A program made the translations under genes and the position numbers. The notes under the pieces were generated by a model. That model was not told where the DNA came from. It did no database searches and worked only from the letters and a program-made list of their open reading frames with translations. From Rhynchosporium graminicola (taxonomy: Eukaryota > Ascomycota > Leotiomycetes > Helotiales > Ploettnerulaceae), in NCBI GenBank assembly GCA_900074885.1, contig FJUW01000004.1:2516578-2580577 (forward strand): DNA of 64,000 bases. Reading direction: 5' to 3'. Below are positions 1-11,631 of the stretch, piece after piece (position 1 is the stretch's first letter; each line of letters starts with the position of its first letter).

Positions 1-580
1 ATCATTCTACCCAAGGTAGCTCAAACTCTCCTCGATTGAATCATCCCTCACTGCCCCTACTTACTCATGTTGCGACACTTCTTTTTTTTTTCTCCCAAAG
101 AGATACATAAGCGAGGGAGATCTAGTATTTGAACATAGGATAGGAGAACAGATATTCCTCGTAAATGTTTCGAGTGATAAGAAAATGATGGTGTATTCAT
201 TGTTCACTTACTAAATCACTGTGTGAAAATTGCTACTTGTCAAATCACAGCACTCGATACATATTAAACTTTAAATATAAATACATAATTTACACGGTAA
301 GTTTTGCAAAGATGAAACAAATGAAAAGAAGAAAAGAATAGGCCGGCCTTCCAGCCTCCAAAAGGGTATCATAAAACCTCATCTCATCTCATCTCCCATA
401 CTCACTAACAACTCGATTTCCTCTCCCACCGACCACCTTCAATCATCTGCTTCATCTTCAACCTCAGCAGAAGAAAAAAACGGAGTCGCGCTACCAACCT
501 CCTCAGGAAGGCGAACCTCAAGAACATCAACTTATCATAACCGTTTTGACGACACCATCCTCTCACCTCGCCTCTCAGAA
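1..580. other. 3' flank of the HOS3-like gene, no gene seen
   Basis: AT-rich sequence with short homopolymer runs and a CATCTCATCTC repeat near 375-400. I see no open frame with protein-like content. It lies downstream of the deacetylase stop codon, so part of it is probably 3' UTR. Confidence 0.5.
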
Positions 581-3500
581 TCATCTCCTGGGCGTCTCAG
601 GAACAGCCCAGATATCAATCTCTTTCTCCTCCCCATTTCCCTTCTTATCCCCATCCTTCTCATTCACGTCGGCATTCCCTTTCAAAACATCCCCATCCTT
701 GACCAGGCCCCCTTGAACAGCAAAAGGAATAGCGCCCGTACTCGTCCATACCGGTAAATCTGCTTTCTTTACGGCACATCCTATTCCATTGCCCGCACCT
801 CCTCCAGGATTATGTACAGCAGGTTTCATGGGACTCGGCGTCCCCGTATTGGGTTCTAACCATCTAAGTGAATTTGAACTCGAGGCTAGAGTAGGCATTG
901 GGCCTTCGGGCTGATAGGGGATGAATATATCGGGTGTCGATGCTACTGGCTGAGATGTAGGCACATATGCAGATTTAGGGTGAGGGGGAGGGGTAGATTT
1001 GAGCGGATGTTGGGCGTGTTGTGGAGGTTGGTTTTGTGCTTGAAATTGTGCGGGTGCCAAGGAGGGATGATCAGTAGTGTTTCCATGTGAGGCAGGTCTA
1101 AGTGGTGAACTTGCAGGGAGAGGGACATCGTTTGGTGGTTGTAGATGTGCTGGAATGGAAGATTGAGGCGTCGCCGGCAATGTCGTGATATCTAGCAGCT
1201 CCCCATCCTGATTTACTGGGACCGTACTTCCATTTGTCTCTGCCACAGGAGCATGGTGCTTCACAGGTGCTAGAATCGCAGTCTCTTTTCTCGCACTCTG
1301 CTTCCTCGCAGGTGGTGGTCTAGTAGTCTTCGGAACAGTGGGCTTAGCAGCAGCAGATTTACCACCAGTTGGGTTGATACCAGTAGCATCCTTGGCAGTC
1401 GCCTTAGCATCCCTCTGAGCTTTCGTCGTAAGGCTGATCTTAACTTTCTTCATGCCTGACGTGAGACTATCCATATCTGCAACTTGAAATGTACCAACGG
1501 GAGGGGTTTTCGCTGCAGCTGATGCTGTCTCGTTTATAGGCAGCAAAACACTATTAGAACTCGACGTCCGCTTACCCATTACCGTACCAACTGTACCCGC
1601 ACTATCGTCCAGCGGCGATTTCCTCCTAGTCCTGGACGTCTTAGCTTCCGGTCTCGGTTGGGCTGGCGCTCTTGTCTTTTTGACTGTTATCATAGGGCCT
1701 GCCTGATTATGACCTCTTATGCTCATAGAAGAATCAGGTCGTACACTCTGCGCCGTTCCCGGTCTACCATTGCCAGTCGAAGTTATACGATATCCATTCT
1801 GGCGGGCAAGAGATGGAGGGACTTCCGAAATTGTAGATCCAGTGGTGGAAGAGACACTCAAGCGATGACTTGATACTGTAGCACGGGTGTAATCTGGCAT
1901 TGGGGTTGTGCTTCTTGAAGATGCCTATACAATACAAAGATTAGCTACGGAGCCTTAGTCAGAGAAAGGAGCGGAAGGAATAATTACAGCATTGGCGGCC
2001 AGCATCGCAGCCCCTGCGACAGTTTTCCTCCTACCCGTTTTGGCATTCGGTTTCTTCTCCTCCTCGTCAGTACTATCCACCAAGGGCTTCGCAGGTTTCC
2101 TTGTCCTCAAAGCCATTCTGGAACTCGGATTCTCAAGAACAGGCTCAGTAGATGGCATCAATATACTCTGTATATCTCTCCTAGCTCGTGTTGCTTCTGC
2201 GGACAACTCTTCAGGTCTGCAACTGAATGTCTGTCTCTCAGTCGGAATGAGTAGTTTGCTTAATTCGTGAGCGGCTACGGTCCAGTCTACCTCTGGGGGT
2301 GGTGGCGAAGGTGCTCGGGATACAGCACGGGGTGAGTTATTGCTGAGTCCCATGTTGGAAATTGTTCGGCGGGCTGAAGGAGATGTGACTTTGGCGATGA
2401 AGGATTGTGTTGGTGTCGAGTAGGTTGGTGCAACTACATCTCTTGGTTTTCTAGGTTCTGGCGCTGGGGCATCGGGATGAATTAAAGCATCGAGTTGCTC
2501 CAGACGAGGGACTGACCACCATGCGGTATCATAACTTTGGATTTGAGAACCGGCGGTCAGAGTTTCCGGATGAGGGATACCATCATACGCTCCAATTCTC
2601 TGAACCATCTCATATCCCAAACCGGTTGGACTGCGCTCTTTCTTAATGATCATAGGATCGCCAGCAGACATACCACTCAGATGGCTCAATACACCAGTGC
2701 AAAGTGCACGATCACTATATCCACCTTCAAGAACACTGATAATCCTTCCATCAACGCCCAAACCTTCCTCACCAGCAAGCTTCACAACATCACTCGTTAA
2801 CCTCGCATAAAACTCCGTAGGCACATTAACTTTATGGCGCTGCATTCCAGAACTCTCCCACTCACTTGCATCGAATCCAGCAGAAAGGAAAATCGCTCCC
2901 TTAGGCTTCGGCCCACTAGGCGATAAGCGAAGACGCTCTGTTTGATTTCGGAGATAGTTCCGTGTCTTCTCTAACAAAACAGCGTACTTCGTCTCGTACA
3001 GTTCCCAAAATTCGAGCTCGCTTTTCCAGGGTTGGAGGTGGACATTCCAGATACTTTGACCGTGAGCGTTCTCAATACATAGACTGGCATTCTTGACCTT
3101 TTCCTCGTCGCCCATTTCGCAGGGGTAGGAATTGATGTCGTGGAGACTGAAGTATCCAATGGAGGTCTTCTTCCACTGCTGTGCGTTCTTGGAAGCACTG
3201 TTAGCTCGTGTGTTACTATTCCATGCGATAGCTTGCGAACCGTCCCCGTGATGAAGATCGAAATCGATGATCGCCGCATGTGTCAGTCCATGATTGAGTG
3301 CCGCGTGAGAAATACCAACATGCACATTATTCAACCAGCAAAAACCAGAAGGATAACTAGAAGAGCAATGATGTCCTGGTGGTCTAATGGCTACGAAAGT
3401 CCGCAACGGACCTTTCCCGCTTGCAGCTCCCTGAAATACCGCATCTACACCTTCACAAACAGCACCCAATGCGCCCTCCATAGCATCAAGCGATTCGGCG

Positions 3501-4459
3501 CACAGGTACAGATCTCCTTCGTGGAGTTTTGCAGGCGTTGCTTGATCCGGGCTTCTGTTCATGTCCGGTCTTGCCAATTCCTTCCCATTCATAGCTAGTC
3601 TCGATTCCGCATTATCACACATAATCTTCAGTTCCGCCATCCATTTCGCACCATGTACATTTGTGACTGCTTGCGACGAGAGGGCCATCTTCCGCGTAGT
3701 TTTGCGAAAGCGAAATGGTATGCTAGGTATTGACGTCGCATCTCTACCTGGATGTAGAGGGAACTGACCGTCGATATGTCTTTCTCCTAGACAGACATAT
3801 GCGACTGACAATCCGAGTATACTGGCATGTATGCGCTCTGGTCTTTCCACAATCGTACTCAGAGTAGCTTTCGAGGTTCTTGGTCTAGAATATCGATGTC
3901 CATAGCATGCATCATGCAATATGACTATAACGTCGGCAGGTCGTGTATCATCCTCCATATCATGCAATTCCAACTCGCCTTTGAAGTAATTACTGGCGAT
4001 CGACGCGGCGGTATGTCGAGGAGGGGTAGGTCTCGGGTCCTCGATCTCGGAAAGGGGGGACTTGCCCATATTGTTATTGAACTGCGTCGAGGAAGATCTC
4101 CGCGAGTTAGAAGAATTGCGTGATGGTGTAACGCCGCCTACGCCGTGTAGTGAATTCATGGAAGCTTTTCGAAGCAGAGTTGGTGTGGAGGAGCGAGATG
4201 TTGTGCTCATAGAGCTCGGCGAGCGATGAAGGGGACTTCGAGGAGGTATTCTGCCATTTGGGGATGCGCCTGATCTGCTACGTTGTGGTTCGAGATTTCT
4301 CGCTGGTGGTGATGGCTGCGATGACGATGGAAGAGCAGTGGGAGATCCTTGGTTGAGCGAAAGTCGTCGAATAGATTGTTGAAGTGCAGCTTGGGAACTA
4401 TTGGCTGGTGGCAGTGGTGGTTTATCTCTGGCCATGTTGTATCTATTCGGGGAAGCCAT
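581..4459 (-). CDS. HOS3: HOS3-like class II histone deacetylase
   Basis: Predicted 1271-aa zinc-dependent histone deacetylase. Exons 4459-1988 and 1924-581 (minus strand) join across a 63-nt GT-AG intron with phase 0, linking two open frames that would otherwise look like separate genes. The N-terminal 140 residues are Ser/Pro/Arg-rich and disordered. The catalytic domain spans roughly residues 165-600 and shows the hallmark RPPGHHC (two active-site His, about residue 360), FCWLNNV, and DFDLHHGDGSQ (zinc-ligand Asp/His, about residue 398) blocks, plus LSAGFDASEWE and VLEGGYS near its end. The C-terminal half is long, basic and low-complexity (Lys-Thr-Arg and Pro-rich). Overall architecture fits the fungal HOS3 class rather than RPD3 or HDA1. 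Expected role: deacetylation of histone tails or of bud-neck/septal targets; location is not visible from sequence. It is followed in tandem, same strand, by the tRNA transglycosylase gene. Confidence 0.93.
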
Positions 4460-4977
4460 TGCAATGGTGAGTGCGGCGGTCAGCCTGACCTCGCCAGTCC
4501 TGCCGGGAGATGAATTTCAGGTTCTTTGTTTACTTCCGCGGTTGTGGATGTTCGGTTGATCATGATGTGGTGCAGGAGAACTGTCTAAGGTTACGCGTGC
4601 TGCATGAGCTGCATCTGCTAACGCGCACCCTTGTCCCGAGATAGTGGATCCGGGATAGTGTTTCCAGATTTGCCACAGTAATATAGAAAAAACACCGCGG
4701 GAAAGGTTCCATAAACCGTGCGAGAAGGATCTTGTTGTTGCCTTTGCAATACACGTATTATCTCACGAGGACTCACGATTTGAATCAACATTAACATTCC
4801 TTTCAGGCGTTGTCTCGTTGAAAGTGGAGATGTCTTATCCCTGAATAGAGCGGGTCGAAAGCTTGGAACTCTTTGGAGGGGTAGCTTCACAGTGTTTCCG
4901 AACAGAAATCATTGATTCAAAACACAAGTAATTGATTGGTACAACGGTTAGCTACTCTATATCCAACCTCAGAAATC
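4460..4977. other. Intergenic: deacetylase promoter / TGT 3' flank
   Basis: 518 bp between two minus-strand genes. It holds the promoter of the deacetylase and the 3' end of the transglycosylase. No TATA-like box or conserved coding segment stands out. Confidence 0.5.
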
Positions 4978-6306
4978 CTAGTCTACCATCAAATCAACGC
5001 CAACCATTTTCAAAGCTTCCACAGCCCATTCTGGATACTTCGATTTATCCCCACCATGAAGATCCGAGAAGAATTTCTTAAGGAGGGCAGGGAATCTATC
5101 TCCAATTATAGCTTCCCTGACACCCCTCATAAGCGCCAATTGATACCACACATTATGTATAGTCAACATATGGGCACCAGCCGTCTCCTTCGCTGCAAGA
5201 TGATGCACAAACGCCCTTGTAATCCTCAACCCCCCCTCTCCCGTCCTACAGCAAACACAACCACACCCGTCTTCAATAGGCCCAAAGTCACGAGCATACT
5301 TGGCATTCTTCATATTCAACATCCCGAACCTCGTAACCGCATTTCCAAACCTCGCCGTCCTAGTCGGCCACACACAATCAAACATATCCGCGCCTAGCGC
5401 AACACTGACAACTAGATCCTCCGGATATCCAATACCCATCACATATCTAGGTTTAAGTTCTGGCAGGAGGCTGGTACAGGTGCTGACTACGCGACAATAA
5501 TCTGCTTTTGCTTCTCCACCGCTGAGGCCTCCAATTGCGATTCCTGGTGTATTTCGCGCGACCATTTCTGCACAGCATTCTTTCCGCATCTCGGGGTCTA
5601 GGCCGCCTTGTATGATGCAGAAGAGGTTCTGTGTTTCTGGGTTGGCGTGGGCTGCTATACATCGATCTAACCACCGTACACTACGCAGCATAGCTTCGCG
5701 CATACGTTCTGTATCTGGAGAAGTTGTAGCTATAACGTCGTCTAATTGCATGATGATATCGCTCCCTATCGTATTCTGCAAACCGATTGAATGTTCTGGC
5801 GTGAGAAGCATCGGCGATCCATCGTGCGGACTGAGGAACCGCACGCCTTCCTCTGTGATATTGGCCAGTTTCAACAAGCTAACCATTTGGAATCTAGGAT
5901 ACCCTCATCAGTGATGGGTCGCGAAGGATGATGTACAGGATGGCCTACCCTCCGCTGTCAGTCAGAATGTTGTGCTTCCATCCTTGTAACTTATGCGCTC
6001 CGCCAACTGCCTGCAGCACTTCTTGTCCCGGCTTCAGTCCAAGATGGTAGGTGTTGTTTAGACAGAGTCGGCAGCCTGTTGCTTCTAGTTGTTGTGGTGT
6101 CAATCCTTTTAGAGAGGCTTGTGTTGCTACTGGCATGAATAAAGGTAGCTGGACAGGTCCATGAGGGAGTGTGAGGTTCGCAGCTCGAGCTTTGGTGGTC
6201 TGTCGTGATGTGAGCATCAAGTATTAAAGGTTGGCAAGAGAAAGCTTACTGAACACCGCGCAACCAAGTCGAAGGTTAGAGCCGATGGCATTGATGGGCG
6301 ATCCAT
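4978..6306 (-). CDS. Queuine tRNA-ribosyltransferase catalytic subunit (TGT, QTRT1-like)
   Basis: Predicted 407-aa enzyme exchanging guanine-34 for queuine in GUN-anticodon tRNAs. Exons 6306-6250, 6199-5949 and 5893-4978; introns of 50 and 55 nt. The second splice restores the conserved DSGGFQMVS block that is split in the genome. Visible motifs: catalytic Asp100 in LTDSGGFQ, nucleophile Asp275 in [33 protein letters not shown], and GGLSGGE. The zinc site is Cys313, Cys315, Cys318 and His344, the same spacing as in bacterial TGT (26 residues from last Cys to His). Length fits eukaryotic QTRT1. Eukaryotic TGT works as a heterodimer with QTRT2, which is not in this window. The first ATG gives a 19-residue first exon, [19 protein letters not shown], matching the family N-terminus. 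Confidence 0.95.
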
Positions 6307-7772
6307 GGCTGATATAGAGGAAGGAAAAGAAAGGGAGTGGGAGGGGGTAGGCTTATGAAGACAAATTGAGGGAAGTGGTTCCGACGAGAAGAAAATGTGG
6401 TTTTATTATTCTGCCGCTTGACAGGTGACCCTAAGAAGCTACCAAACCCACTCTTCGACTACGTATGTGATATAATCATGATACTTGGATATATATCAAG
6501 CAAACGACTGGAGATGTAAAGACATAGCTCTCCAGAAACCCATGTCCTAGGTATGTTGTTTGTTTCCTCGCAGAAGCTGAAGGGCCTGGCAGACCAGAAG
6601 TGAGTGGTATGGTGGGCTGGCGGGGGTGGGGGTGGGGGTCGGTAAAGAGATGGACGCCGCTTTAGTTATTTCGGGGGCGCCGCTACTAAAACAAATACCA
6701 ATAGATATCTCCGCTCCTTGCCAAGGGGCCACGACCATAAAACAGACCTCTTTGCCTTTTCTCACCAGACAAGACAAGCGTCGATTCCATGATTTCCAAA
6801 AGGCCTTCAATCTGAGCAAGTCTCTGGTGAATGCATGCCTACGCCTCCTCAATTGCACCGTCATCTTACTCAATTTGCCCAATCACATGACCTCCATGCC
6901 AAGTAGCATTCTCTCCCTCTCAGGCCTCCTCCCGTATCCTCGCGAGATGTCAAGGCCATTCATTATGACAGGCAACTCACGCGACCTTCCTTGCCAGAGC
7001 CTTTGCGCCATTTACCTGCAAGTACTCGCATGAAGTCTATCCAGTTTCCGGAGTCGAGGGGATCCTCATTGGAAGCTTTGATCAGCACCCCAGACTGAAT
7101 GCGCTTTCAAAAATCGCATGCTCTAGCAGATGGGATGGATGCTGGATATTTCCTTGCATTCGCGAGCTCTTCCGCATCCCCACTTGAATGGCATTCTGTT
7201 CCTAGATTCCGGGCCATGTACATATATGGCTCACTCTCTCTCTCTCACTCTCTCTCACTCTCTCTCACTCTCTCTCACTCTCTCTCTTTCTCTCCTATGA
7301 AGTGTTTCCTTTTCTCTCTACCACACGTTCGTTCATTTACCATCTGTCTGCCATTGATTGTCTTGCTGTTACTTGATCTTCATGCGAAAATCTCCTTGCT
7401 GCCTCAGCTCTACCAGAAGCCACAACTACATCACCCCGGATTCTCTGAATATCGATTTCCATTTGATTGGAAACCATCCCCTTCACGCCGTCCTTCTTCT
7501 CAATGCGCTTCATTCGGTGTTAACGCGCCAAGCTACATAGCTTTCGCCAGTCGCTGCCCTTGAAAAGAATACGGCTTGGCTATGTACTCCAGCCTCCACC
7601 TCCAAGACATACTTCTGAGCAAGGACATCAGTCTTACAACAATAAAATACACTAGATTTTTATATATCAACAGCTTGCCTGCTATGTGTTCTTCAGGGAC
7701 CTTTCGAACACGTACAACCCCAGGATCAAACGGAACAGAAAAAACCTGTCGACAGTGATCAACAAGAACAAT
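6307..7772. other. Intergenic, no gene supported
   Basis: About 1.5 kb upstream of the transglycosylase. Several open frames are present but none has recognisable composition or homology. It contains a G-rich stretch near 6620-6640 and a CT-rich microsatellite at 7231-7290. Confidence 0.45.
7231..7290. repeat. CTCTCTCA-type microsatellite
   Basis: About 60 bp of CTCTCTCT interrupted by regular CA dinucleotides. On the minus strand it is a purine tract. It creates a spurious Ser/Leu-rich open frame on the plus strand. Confidence 0.9.
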
Positions 7773-8568
7773 ATGTTCACTATCTTGTCCGATCTACCCT
7801 CAGAACTCCGTTTTTAAACGTTTGGCAACAATCCTGCATCCCTCGTGTTGTGACACTCAGATACAATACCTCTTCCTCCACCTTCTCCTCCAACACATCA
7901 CCTCCGTCACTCCTCTTTACCAATCGCGAATCCCCGTCATGAAGCTCTTCGGATCTACACCTTTTGCTTCGGTACTCTTTCTTCTCCCGCGACGACGTTT
8001 TTCAATCCTCGACTGGACACGCTTTACATGCCCCGTTGTCAAGAAATGGGCTACGATGAAACACTACGGGACTTCCGGACGCTGGCTCATGGTCCTACAT
8101 ACTTACTTAATCAAGTTCGCTGTATTGCGATGATAATATCAACATAGACGTCAAACGGCCTTGGGAATCCTATAACAATGCCGTCTTCATACGCAGTTTT
8201 ATGAAGCTTGACGAAATCAGACTCATTCTCAACTCAGACGGAAGCGGTATAGGCGACCTTCAAGGTGGCTCATCACTCTCTACCGGACAAAAAGCAAAAC
8301 CGAAAATGGCAAACTTCAAATTCGTAGACTTGTTAATCAATCCAGCGCATTTACTTAGTATCTGGTACTACTTCAGACAGAGTTTATGATGGAGTAAAGG
8401 ATGCTGTCAGATGTATGTCAGGATTCTGGGAGGGTACATGAGGCATTTGAATTGCCGACAGTGAGGATACTGGCTAAGATACTCGGGAACGACGAGGAGT
8501 TGCGAAATCAGGGTACGACGAGGACAGGTCGGCATATGCAGAAGGCCATGGACATGATGCGTTCGTAG
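7773..8568 (+). pseudogene. Decayed 2EXR-family gene
   Basis: Plus-strand remnant of a fungal 2EXR-domain protein. From ATG 7773 one frame reads FTILSDLPSELRF, the typical N-terminal motif, then hits two in-frame stops (TAA and TGA, within 26 codons). The same frame continues with HEALRIYTFCFGT and FFNPRLDTLYMP, the second conserved block, and on to LLNQVRCIAM. A frame change near 8130 is needed to read WESYNNAVFIRSFMKLDEIR. A further change after 8389 leads to a last open stretch, ending in HMQKAMDMMRS and a stop at 8566-8568. Two stops and at least two frame changes make a working product unlikely. Both stops could arise from C-to-T changes, which fits RIP, though that is inference. A full-length 2EXR gene lies at 22724-23757. 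Confidence 0.7.
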
Positions 8569-9809
8569 CGGAACGATCAAAACACTGAGACGCTTCTTCC
8601 TTCGCGGTGTTGCATACAGGATGAGACGTAGGCTTCGATAGGAGAGGACGTTCGACAGTCATAATCAATAATTGAGAGCAGAAATACGGACCAGTCAGAC
8701 CTTTCCACTTCCCCTGGGCGTCGAAGGCGCCATGAGCCGTGGACGGCGCAGAATGCCAAGTACTACATAACAGGATGAAAAATAAGTGGTCATTGTACGG
8801 ACTTCTTGGGCAGGGGGACCTCGCGGGTTTCGCTTTCTGGCTGAGCATATCTTGGAATTGAGACTAGTACATGACTTCCTCTCAGGATAGATCAGCTGAT
8901 CTTGGTATATAAGCAATACACCAATCGTCTGGTACGGGAGCCCTCTGGCTACTACAGCTTAGTAGCTGATATTCAGCGCTAGTCGTAAACGAAGTTAGAT
9001 TTACCGCTTCTGAATAAAAGTAAACACCATATTCTGGTAATGAAGCTAGTTTAGCTAGCCTAGCTAGAATCATCCAGTAACCCCTGGAATACGAACGTGA
9101 CGCGATGGAAGCAGGATACTCTATGAAATCCATGCTCTCTGTTATATTGTTGCGAGGAAGGCTGTATGGAAATAGGCTACAGTTTGAGGTACGGGATTGG
9201 TATTTGTTACGACAAGTGCTTTAGCAAGAGCAGTTACGAATAGCCAGAATTTTTATCTTGCTGGAGAAAAATAAAGTATGCTTGAATGAATGGCATTATG
9301 TTTATGTCGGAATAGGACAGGGGATATCAGGGTATCTACTTACAGGTATCTAGCCAGAAGTTGCCAATATACTAGGTATACCAGACCTATTACATAGCCT
9401 CTACTCAGTGCTAATCCGTGGTGTTGTGAGGTAGATCGTGAAGCTCATTTGTGGTGTTCACATGTCTTGATCAAATTCCATGTCAATAAACATTGAAATA
9501 TAAATTCGGCGGAGTAATTTGTAGCGCGGATGTGTTTTTAATAAGTAAACTTCATCAAAGCTTACGTGACTCGGGATTCTCAGCCTCGGGATTTTCCCCC
9601 ACGCGATGGCGAGTCATTCCCACCTCCTCTTCAACAGCACCTCAAAACGCCCAAAACCACCGCCTTCTTTCCTTCAAAGCTTCTTCGTCATGTTCATACA
9701 CTGAGTCTTTGTCTCTTTCCCCAATTATGCGGTAATACGCAAAACACTTTCGTGGACCTTTGTTGTTTCCTTCTTGAGCTTGCGATTTAGTTGTGTTTAG
9801 GTTTGCGAA
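8569..9809. other. Intergenic, no gene supported
   Basis: AT-rich spacer upstream of the AFG1-like gene. The region 9000-9480 is rich in CTAG-containing short words such as TAGCTAGCCTAGCTAG near 9050. No convincing coding segment or repeat family is seen. Confidence 0.4.
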
Positions 9810-11631
9810 ATGGGCGCCATCCGGGTTCGAGCTGGAGGGGTGGTCTTGAGAGCTGTTGGAGGAGCTTCGAGTGGGAGAAGGGGAATCTGCGTTCGGTGTC
9901 ACCAGGAGTGGAGCGAACCGTGTAATTCACAGAGGGAGACTCGTTATGCACGAAGGCAAACCGTCAGTGGGAGCGATGCCCGGAGGAGAGCTATGTTTAC
10001 ATTGCCTGCGCCTTTCATCGCAGGACAGAGGAGGGCATTTGCAACAGTGAAGAATGGTAATGGTATCCCGATCGCCCCTATAAACTCCAACTAACTCAAA
10101 CAGTGAACCCAGACGATCGCGGGCCATTGATGGAGTACGATGATCGCGTCGATAGCGGCCGACTAAGAAACGACGAACATCAGAGAGGTTAGAGACCACG
10201 ATTCAACCCTAAGCCCAACAACCGACTGATAGCTTTTAGGCATCATAGAAAGTCTACAACATCTGCACGACGAACTTCGACCCTATCACGCTCCTCCCAT
10301 CACACATCCAACACTCGAAACCCTCAAGCCACCCCCGAAATCCATGTTTGGGCGTTTCTTCAGCCATGGACCCAAACCCGCCAAACTAAAAGAGATACCA
10401 GACAACTTACCGAGAGGGCTTTATCTGTATGGAGATGTGGGCAGTGGGAAAACAATGTTGATGGATATGTTCTATGAAACCCTACCGAGGAGCGTGACGT
10501 CGAAAACGCGCATCCATTTCCATAATTTCATGCAAGATGTGCATAGAAGGCTGCATAAGATGAAGATGGAGCATGGGAATGATATTGATGCTGTCCCATT
10601 CGTGGCGGCTGATATTGCCGAGAAGGGGAATGTGTTGTGTTTTGATGAGTTTCAGTGTACGGATGTTGCTGATGCTATGATTCTGAGACGGTAAGTTAAT
10701 CTCTTCTCTTCTCAACCTCTCTTTGTAGACACATACTAAGAATCACAGTCTCCTCGAAGCTTTAATGTCCCACGGCGTGGTACTAGTCACCACATCAAAT
10801 CGACATCCAGACGACCTCTACCGCAATGGTATTCAGCGGGATTCCTTCATCCCCTGCATCAACCTCCTCAAAAATCGCCTACACGTAATAAACCTCGACT
10901 CACCCACCGACTACCGCAAGATCCCCCGTCCACCATCTGGAGTCTACCACGCCCCTCTCGATAAACACGCCTCCTCTCACGCCGAGAAATGGTTCCGCTT
11001 CCTAGGCGATCCAGAACAAGACCAGCCGCGTTCAGAAACGCAACGTGTCTGGGGACGCGAGATCATCGTGCCCAAAGTCAGTGGACGGGCGGCGATGTTC
11101 ACATTCGATGAGCTGATAGGCAGACCTACTAGTGCGGCTGATTATATTGAGTTGACTAGAAGTTATGATTCTTTCGTCGTAACAAACGTTCCTGGCATGA
11201 CACACCGCGAACGCGATCTCGCGCGCCGATTCATAACATTCATCGACGCCGTCTACGAATCACGCGCCAAGCTAGTCCTAACTACTGCCGTCCCCCTCAC
11301 CCAACTCTTCTTGTCGAAAGACGAAGTAGCCGAGAACGTCAAGCAGGATAAAGCCGATAAGAAAGGCCAGACAGCAGATGAGGAGGCGTTGGATTCCACG
11401 ATGCGGAATCTGATGGATGATCTGGGCATGAATATGAATGCGTTGAAGAATAGTAGTATTTTTAGTGGTGATGAGGAGAGGTTTGCTTTTGCGAGAGCGC
11501 TGAGTAGGTTGAGTGAGATGGGGAGTAGGGACTGGGTGGAGAGGGGCATGGGTCTGGAGGAGAAGGGAGGGAAGAAGGAGAAGGATGATTGGATGAAGGT
11601 TAGGAGTAAACAGTTGGAGGATAGTATGTAG
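9810..11631 (+). CDS. AFG1/LACE1-like mitochondrial AAA ATPase
   Basis: Predicted 554-aa P-loop ATPase of the AFG1/ZapE family, which acts in the mitochondrion in turnover of inner-membrane proteins. Exons 9810-10056, 10104-10187, 10240-10690 and 10749-11631; introns 47, 52 and 58 nt, all GT-AG. The N-terminus is rich in Arg, Ala and Ser with almost no acidic residues, consistent with a mitochondrial targeting sequence. Walker A is LYLYGDVGSGKTMLMDMF (about residues 172-189) and Walker B is NVLCFDEFQCTDVADAM (about residue 241). After the third splice the family signature VVLVTTSNRHPDDLY followed by NGIQRDSFIPCI is intact. The length is a little above the usual 450-500 because of inserts near the C-terminus (Lys/Asp-rich, about residues 465-485). 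It stands alone between long spacers. Confidence 0.94.

Noticed and set aside
6626..7033. 135-codon plus-strand open frame
   Set aside because: Low-information composition, starts in a G-rich simple repeat and has no recognisable motif; probably chance.
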